Positions 6,285 through 9,616 of a stretch of DNA of 9,616 nt are shown here, one piece after another. Both the position numbers and the translations under genes were made by a program. This DNA comes from Bacillota bacterium (GTDB lineage: Bacteria; Bacillota; Bacilli; Lactobacillales; Aerococcaceae), in the NCBI GenBank assembly GCA_023442905.1, contig JAEZWY010000117.1, positions 1-9,616 of the forward strand, in the 5' to 3' direction. The notes under the pieces are model-generated. The model saw only the letters and a program-made list of their open reading frames with translations, was not told the DNA's origin and made no database searches. Position 1 is the first letter of the stretch. Each line of letters starts with the position of its first letter.

Positions 6285-7079
6285 ATGGTAGAACGCTTAA
6301 TATCATCTGTTCAAAATCAACAGATTAAAGAATTAAAGAAACTTTTTACCCGTAAAGGTCGTAAAAAAGCAGGCCAATATTTACTTGAAGGGCCGCATCT
6401 TGTTGAGATGGCCGTTCAAGCAGAAGTGAATATTGAAATGATTTATTATGTGCCGGAAAGTAGCCACCAAAATGTGACCCAATTACAAGCGCTCAAAGGG
6501 GACTTACCGCTCACTCAGGTGACACCGGAAGTAGCAAAAGCACTTAGTCAAACGGATAATCACCAGGATATCTTTGCAGTAGCTTTTCTACCAGAGACTA
6601 AAAAACTTGATATCAATCAATTATCAAAAGGATTATTGATTTTAGATCAAGTGCAAGATCCAGGGAACTTAGGTACTTTAATCCGTACTGCGGATGCTTT
6701 TGGTTACCGAGATATCTTACTAGGATCGGGTACGGTTGACTTATATAATGATAAGGTTCTAAGATCTATGCAAGGTAGTCATTTTGCCGTCAATACTTAT
6801 GAAGTTGACTTGGCAGCAGTAATTCCCCAATTACAAGCAGCAGGCTATTTTATCACAACAACAGAATTAAACGACCAAGCGCAAGCAAGTAACGCTTTTG
6901 ATTTAAAATCGAAAGGGAAATGGGCCTTGGTTATGGGAAATGAAGGTAATGGTGTAAGTCAAACAACCAGCCAGTTAGCAGATATGGCTTTATATATCCC
7001 AATGTCAGGATCTGCAGAATCTTTGAATGTAGCGGTTGCTGGTGCGATAGTCATGTATCAATTTCCCCTCCAAGACTAA
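6285..7079 (+). CDS. rlmP: 23S rRNA 2'-O-methyltransferase, SpoU/TrmH (SPOUT) family, RlmP/YsgA type
   Basis: This 264-residue SPOUT methyltransferase has an N-terminal RNA-binding domain (about 1-105) that opens with SVQNQQIKELKKLFTRKGR, and a C-terminal knotted S-adenosylmethionine-binding domain. The three SpoU motifs are clear: DQVQDPGNLGTLIRTADAFG (121-140; Asn128 and likely catalytic Arg134), VMGNEGNGVS (216-225), and IPMSGSAESLNVAVAGAI (238-255; Asn248). In B. subtilis the gene close upstream of pheST, ysgA, encodes RlmP, which 2'-O-methylates G2553 in the 23S rRNA A-loop. Equivalence here is inferred from family plus position, since pheST lies 1.4 kb downstream. ATG 6285 has no good ribosome binding site, but it starts 4 nt after the pepV stop, so translation probably depends on reinitiation. 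No clear terminator follows. RlmB-like activity on another site is the alternative. Confidence 0.85.
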   Translation: MVERLISSVQNQQIKELKKLFTRKGRKKAGQYLLEGPHLVEMAVQAEVNIEMIYYVPESSHQNVTQLQALKGDLPLTQVTPEVAKALSQTDNHQDIFAVAFLPETKKLDINQLSKGLLILDQVQDPGNLGTLIRTADAFGYRDILLGSGTVDLYNDKVLRSMQGSHFAVNTYEVDLAAVIPQLQAAGYFITTTELNDQAQASNAFDLKSKGKWALVMGNEGNGVSQTTSQLADMALYIPMSGSAESLNVAVAGAIVMYQFPLQD

Positions 7080-7101
7080 ATCATTTTTTCTAAAAATAGG
7101 T

Positions 7102-7119
7102 TGTGACGATGCTGTCACA
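7102..7119. promoter_or_regulatory. Inverted repeat between rlmP and the HD-domain gene
   Basis: TGTGAC (7102-7107) and GTCACA (7114-7119) form a perfect 6-bp dyad around GATGCT. It is not followed by a T run, so it is not a standard terminator. The half-sites resemble Crp/Fnr-family TGTGA...TCACA sites, but the gap is two bases wider than the usual six. A promoter nearby is not convincing (TTGCAA at 7124-7129 lacks a good -10 partner). Confidence 0.3.
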
Positions 7120-7192
7120 GGACTTGCAAAGGGTTATGTGCGCATAGCAAAATCAGTTGATGTAAGAATTCGTTGGAAAAAGGGTGATTATC

Positions 7193-7819
7193 GTGACGGA
7201 ACAAGAACATTATTTTTGGGAAGACGATCCAGAGTATATGCAAATCATTGTGGATATTAAAAATCATCCCTTTGTAACGGACTTAGCGTATTTTAAGCAA
7301 CATATCCATGGCAATCGCTTAACCCACTCCTATCTAGTTTCTTATATGTCATATAAAGTAGCTAGATCACTAGGATGGGATTATAAGGCTTGCGCACGAG
7401 CTGGTTTATTACATGATTTATTTTATTATGTGCCAGGTGAGGTTACTTTTTCTAAAGGTACTCATCTTAGAAACCATCCTAAAATTGCTTTGATTAATGC
7501 GCGTGTGGTGACGGATTTATCACCTGTTGAGGAAGATATTATTCTAAAGCACATGTGGCTTGCCACGCCGCATTTTCCGCGCTATAAAGAATCTTATGTA
7601 GTGACATTCGTGGATAAATATATTGCAACCGGAGACTTTGTAAAACCTAGTTTAGCTAATTTGTCTCAAAAGAAAATGATGAGATCATTTAGATATTTCG
7701 TTGGTAAATTAGTTATTCCAGCACTTGCTGGAACTAGCAATCAAGAAGTTTCAATAGAAGAAAAAGAAGAATTAGCAGAAACACAAGAGGAGATTGATCA
7801 AGATGGAAATTACCATTAA
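7193..7819 (+). CDS. HD-domain phosphohydrolase, function unknown
   Basis: The product belongs to the HD superfamily of metal-dependent phosphohydrolases; its substrate is unknown. From the GTG at 7193 it is 208 residues. The expected metal ligands are visible in order: His45 (NRLTHSYL), His74-Asp75 (GLLHDLFYY), and Asp141 (FVDKY), with His95 (RNHP) and His120 (LKHM) between, as in HD proteins with a second histidine pair. The C-terminal tail, about residues 185-208, is acidic and glutamate-rich, probably disordered. GTG 7193 is preferred over GTG 7184 because AAAGGG (7179-7184) then sits 8 nt upstream; the longer reading would add three residues. The gene overlaps the HxlR-type gene by 17 nt, so they are translated together. 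Cyclic-di-nucleotide, nucleotide or other phosphoester hydrolysis are all possible. Confidence 0.8.
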   Translation: MTEQEHYFWEDDPEYMQIIVDIKNHPFVTDLAYFKQHIHGNRLTHSYLVSYMSYKVARSLGWDYKACARAGLLHDLFYYVPGEVTFSKGTHLRNHPKIALINARVVTDLSPVEEDIILKHMWLATPHFPRYKESYVVTFVDKYIATGDFVKPSLANLSQKKMMRSFRYFVGKLVIPALAGTSNQEVSIEEKEELAETQEEIDQDGNYH

Positions 7820-8147
7820 ACAAGCAGACTTACCGGTAATGTGTAGCAAGATGGAGCATGCTTGCAAAGTGATTGGTAAAAAGTGGAATAGCTTAATTAT
7901 TGAAGTATTATTAGCAACGCCATTACGATTTGGACAATTACGTGACTCAATTAACGGTATTTCTGACCGTGTATTAATTGAAAGATTACGCGAATTAACT
8001 GAAGAGGGTATTGTGCGTAAAGAAGAGTCAGAAGCGAATGGTCACATAATCACGGTTTATACATTGACAGAAAAAGGCCAAGACTTACAAAAAATCTTCA
8101 ACAATTTACATCGTTGGGCAGATGAGTGGGTTGAGCCAGCCGAATAA
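7803..8147 (+). CDS. HxlR-family winged-helix transcriptional regulator
   Basis: The 114-residue protein is a MarR-like winged helix-turn-helix regulator of the HxlR (DUF24) family, which bind DNA as dimers; several members sense thiol-reactive stress through an N-terminal cysteine. Seen here: Cys14 and Cys21 before IGKKW (24-28), then FGQLRDSINGISDRVLIERL (about 43-62), the recognition-helix region, and the wing ending in ITVYTLTEKG. The usual CP dipeptide is CS here, and two cysteines seven residues apart flank the first helix. ATG 7803 has AGAGGAG (7786-7792) at 10 nt; the earlier in-frame TTG at 7794 is too close to that site. It overlaps the HD gene by 17 nt and shares its transcript. 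Targets are unknown; autoregulation of this pair is plausible. The pheST promoter begins three bases after its stop. Confidence 0.88.
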   Translation: MEITIKQADLPVMCSKMEHACKVIGKKWNSLIIEVLLATPLRFGQLRDSINGISDRVLIERLRELTEEGIVRKEESEANGHIITVYTLTEKGQDLQKIFNNLHRWADEWVEPAE

Positions 8148-8149
8148 GG

Positions 8150-8177
8150 TTGACAAACCGGCCGAAAACGCTAAAAT
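8150..8177 (+). promoter_or_regulatory. Promoter of the pheST T-box leader
   Basis: A perfect -35 TTGACA (8150-8155) and a -10 TAAAAT (8172-8177, one mismatch) are separated by 16 nt, predicting a start near 8184, just upstream of T-box stem I. No terminator lies between the HxlR gene and this promoter, so upstream transcripts would also run into the T-box attenuator. Confidence 0.8.
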
Positions 8178-8184
8178 ATAAAGA

Positions 8185-8437
8185 GAAATTACATTAACAG
8201 AAGACAATTTTTAACAGGTGTGTAGTCTAGAGAGTAAGTGGTGCTGGGAATCTTACCTACATAGTTAAATATTTTCACTTCTTGAGTAGGCTTGCGGGAG
8301 AATAGAATGCTATTTGAAAGCAGGTCCGGTCGACCCGTTAAAACGATCAATGAGTGCTGGTATAGGAATACTATACCGGAATCAGGGTGGTACCACGGTC
8401 TTTCGTCCCTTTTGTAGGGGGTGAAGGACCTTTTTTT
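8185..8437 (+). promoter_or_regulatory. T-box riboswitch, tRNA-Phe responsive (specifier UUC)
   Basis: This leader senses uncharged tRNA-Phe and switches transcription of pheST on. Stem I can be traced: AGAAG (8199-8203) with CTTCT (8278-8282), TTTAAC with GTTAAA (8264-8269), TGTGTAG with CTACATA, and GTAAG with CTTAC at the top. The 3' side of the loop between the two lowest helices reads ATTTTCA (8271-8277), placing the specifier codon TTC at 8274-8276 followed by the usual purine. The T-box core AGGGTGGTACCACGG (8384-8398) contains TGGT, whose last base would pair with the A discriminator of tRNA-Phe. A terminator hairpin follows. The core is unmistakable; the helices are hand-drawn. Confidence 0.94.
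8397..8437 (+). terminator. T-box attenuator terminator of pheST
   Basis: Bases 8397-8409 pair with 8418-8430 in a 13-bp stem including a few G-U pairs, closing an eight-base loop, followed by seven Ts (8431-8437). Its 5' arm overlaps the end of the T-box core (8384-8398), so antiterminator and terminator exclude each other. The remaining 8438-8499 holds only the pheS ribosome binding site. Confidence 0.93.
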
Positions 8438-8499
8438 ATTGGTCTAGATACTCAATTTTAGGAACACTCATAAAAGGATAAAAGTCAGGAGATGGAAAA

Positions 8500-9546
8500 A
8501 TGCAAATTATTGATGATTTAAAAGCAATTGAAAATCAAATCATGGATGAGATTGAAACAGCAAGCGCCTTAGCTGATATTAAAGCAGTGCGTGTGAAATA
8601 TTTAGGGAAAAAGGGTCCAATTACGGAAGCTTTACGTGGTATGCGTGATTTATCGGCTGAAGAGCGCCCCCAAGTTGGTGCTTATGCCAATGAATTGAAG
8701 GCAAAAGCTAGCGCAAAACTGAGTGAAAAAGAAGAATTATTATCAGCTGCTGCCCTTGAAGCACAATTACAAGCAGAAGCCATTGATGTGACGCTACCTG
8801 GTGAAAAACCAGTAACTGGTACGAAACACGTATTAACACAAGTAATGGAAGAAATTGAAGACTTATTCGTATCTATGGGTTACGAAGTCGTTGAGGGACC
8901 AGAAGTTGAGTCTGACTTCTACAACTTTGAACGTATGAATTTACCTAAAGACCATCCTGCACGTGATATGCAGGATACATTCTACATTAACGATGAAGTA
9001 TTACTGCGTACACATACGTCACCAGTACAAGCACGTACAATGGATGCCCATGATTTTGAAGCAGGGCCATTAAAGATGATCTCACCAGGGAAAGTTTACC
9101 GTCGCGATGATGATGACGCGACCCATTCACACCAATTCCATCAAATCGAAGGGCTAGTCATTGACCGTAATGTCTCATTGGCCGACTTAAAAGGAACGCT
9201 AGAACTATTTGCCCGTCATATGTTTGGGGAAGAAACTGAAATTCGTTTACGTCCATCATATTTCCCATTTACAGAGCCATCTGTTGAGGTTGATGTGACT
9301 TGTTTCAAATGTGGTGGTGCTGGCTGTAACATCTGTAAGCAATCTGGTTGGATTGAAATTCTAGGTGCTGGTATGGTTCATCCTTCTGTACTTGAAATGG
9401 CTGGTATTGACTCTACTGAATATGCTGGTTTTGCTTTTGGTTTAGGACCAGATCGTGTTGCAATGTTGAAATATGGTATTGATGATATCCGTCATTTCTA
9501 CCAAAATGATTTACGATTCTTAAAACAATTTACGGAAGAGGGGTAG
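8500..9546 (+). CDS. pheS: Phenylalanyl-tRNA synthetase alpha subunit
   Basis: The catalytic alpha subunit of the cytoplasmic alpha2-beta2 phenylalanyl-tRNA synthetase, a class II enzyme that charges tRNA-Phe. At 348 residues it is of normal length. Residues 1-95 form the helical, coiled-coil tRNA-binding arm. The catalytic domain starts near 105; motif 2 is visible as SPGKVYRRDDDDATHSHQFH (195-214), and motif 3 as FAFGLGPDRVAML (311-323), which holds Arg319. FAFG belongs to the amino-acid pocket that controls Phe selectivity in E. coli PheS. Four cysteines, Cys268, 271, 276 and 279, form a CxxC-x4-CxxC knuckle typical of many Gram-positive PheS proteins. ATG 8500 follows AGGAGA (8487-8492) at 7 nt. 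Regulation is by the T-box upstream; pheT follows after 6 nt. Confidence 0.98.
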   Translation: MQIIDDLKAIENQIMDEIETASALADIKAVRVKYLGKKGPITEALRGMRDLSAEERPQVGAYANELKAKASAKLSEKEELLSAAALEAQLQAEAIDVTLPGEKPVTGTKHVLTQVMEEIEDLFVSMGYEVVEGPEVESDFYNFERMNLPKDHPARDMQDTFYINDEVLLRTHTSPVQARTMDAHDFEAGPLKMISPGKVYRRDDDDATHSHQFHQIEGLVIDRNVSLADLKGTLELFARHMFGEETEIRLRPSYFPFTEPSVEVDVTCFKCGGAGCNICKQSGWIEILGAGMVHPSVLEMAGIDSTEYAGFAFGLGPDRVAMLKYGIDDIRHFYQNDLRFLKQFTEEG

Positions 9547-9552
9547 CAATTA

Positions 9553-9616
9553 ATGAAAGTATCATATAATTGGTTAAATGAATTTATCGATCTTGCTGAC
9601 TTGAATCCGCAAGATA
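9553..9616 (+). CDS. pheT: Phenylalanyl-tRNA synthetase beta subunit, N-terminus (3' truncated by window)
   Basis: Only the first 21 codons are present: MKVSYNWLNEFIDLADLNPQ and onward, matching the well-conserved start of bacterial PheT, the large subunit that carries the editing site and tRNA-binding domains. ATG 9553 follows the pheS stop by 6 nt, with GAGGGG (9538-9543) inside the pheS end as ribosome binding site at 9 nt. It belongs to the pheST operon under the T-box. The rest lies beyond the window. Confidence 0.93.
   Translation, partial: MKVSYNWLNEFIDLADLNPQD

Noticed and set aside
7184..7192. GTG at 7184 as the start of the HD-domain protein
   Set aside because: The AAAGGG site overlaps this codon, while it stands 8 nt before GTG 7193; the downstream start fits better, though only three residues are at stake.

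Overview
This window looks like chromosomal core DNA of a low-G+C Gram-positive bacterium of the order Lactobacillales. The reasons are the AT-rich codons, strong AGGAGG-type ribosome binding sites, a T-box leader in front of pheS, a PepV-type dipeptidase and an RlmP/YsgA homologue close to pheST. The exact genus cannot be read from the sequence; the Aerococcaceae/Carnobacteriaceae range is a guess. Every recognised gene lies on the + strand.

Layout: (1) 1-571 is the 3' end of leuS. (2) A promoter abutting the leuS stop drives a single-gene unit for a pyridoxal/pyridoxamine kinase, closed by a hairpin terminator (1516-1558). (3) After a 350-nt gap with promoter-like boxes and two very short ORFs comes a two-gene operon: a MurJ/YtgP-type lipid II flippase overlapping by 11 nt an RsuA-type 16S rRNA pseudouridine synthase, closed by a 21-bp hairpin terminator. 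(4) The 356-nt gap before pepV holds the most striking non-coding object here: two tandem 110-nt units (4565-4674 and 4683-4792) with identical loop sequences but different, compensating stem sequences. This is the pattern of a structured RNA or a folded repeat family. (5) pepV, with an inverted repeat lying over its putative -10 box, is followed after 4 nt by the 23S rRNA methyltransferase gene rlmP (ysgA). (6) An HD-domain hydrolase gene and an HxlR-type regulator gene overlap and probably form a unit. (7) A promoter directly after the HxlR gene leads into a phenylalanine T-box (specifier UUC) and pheS-pheT.

Most of the genes serve translation: leuS and pheST charge tRNA, while rsuA and rlmP modify rRNA. 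The others are cell-wall lipid II export, dipeptide hydrolysis, vitamin B6 salvage and a small regulator/hydrolase pair. No mobile-element genes, CRISPR arrays, tRNA or rRNA genes were seen. The strongest candidate for something undescribed is the tandem structured element upstream of pepV.
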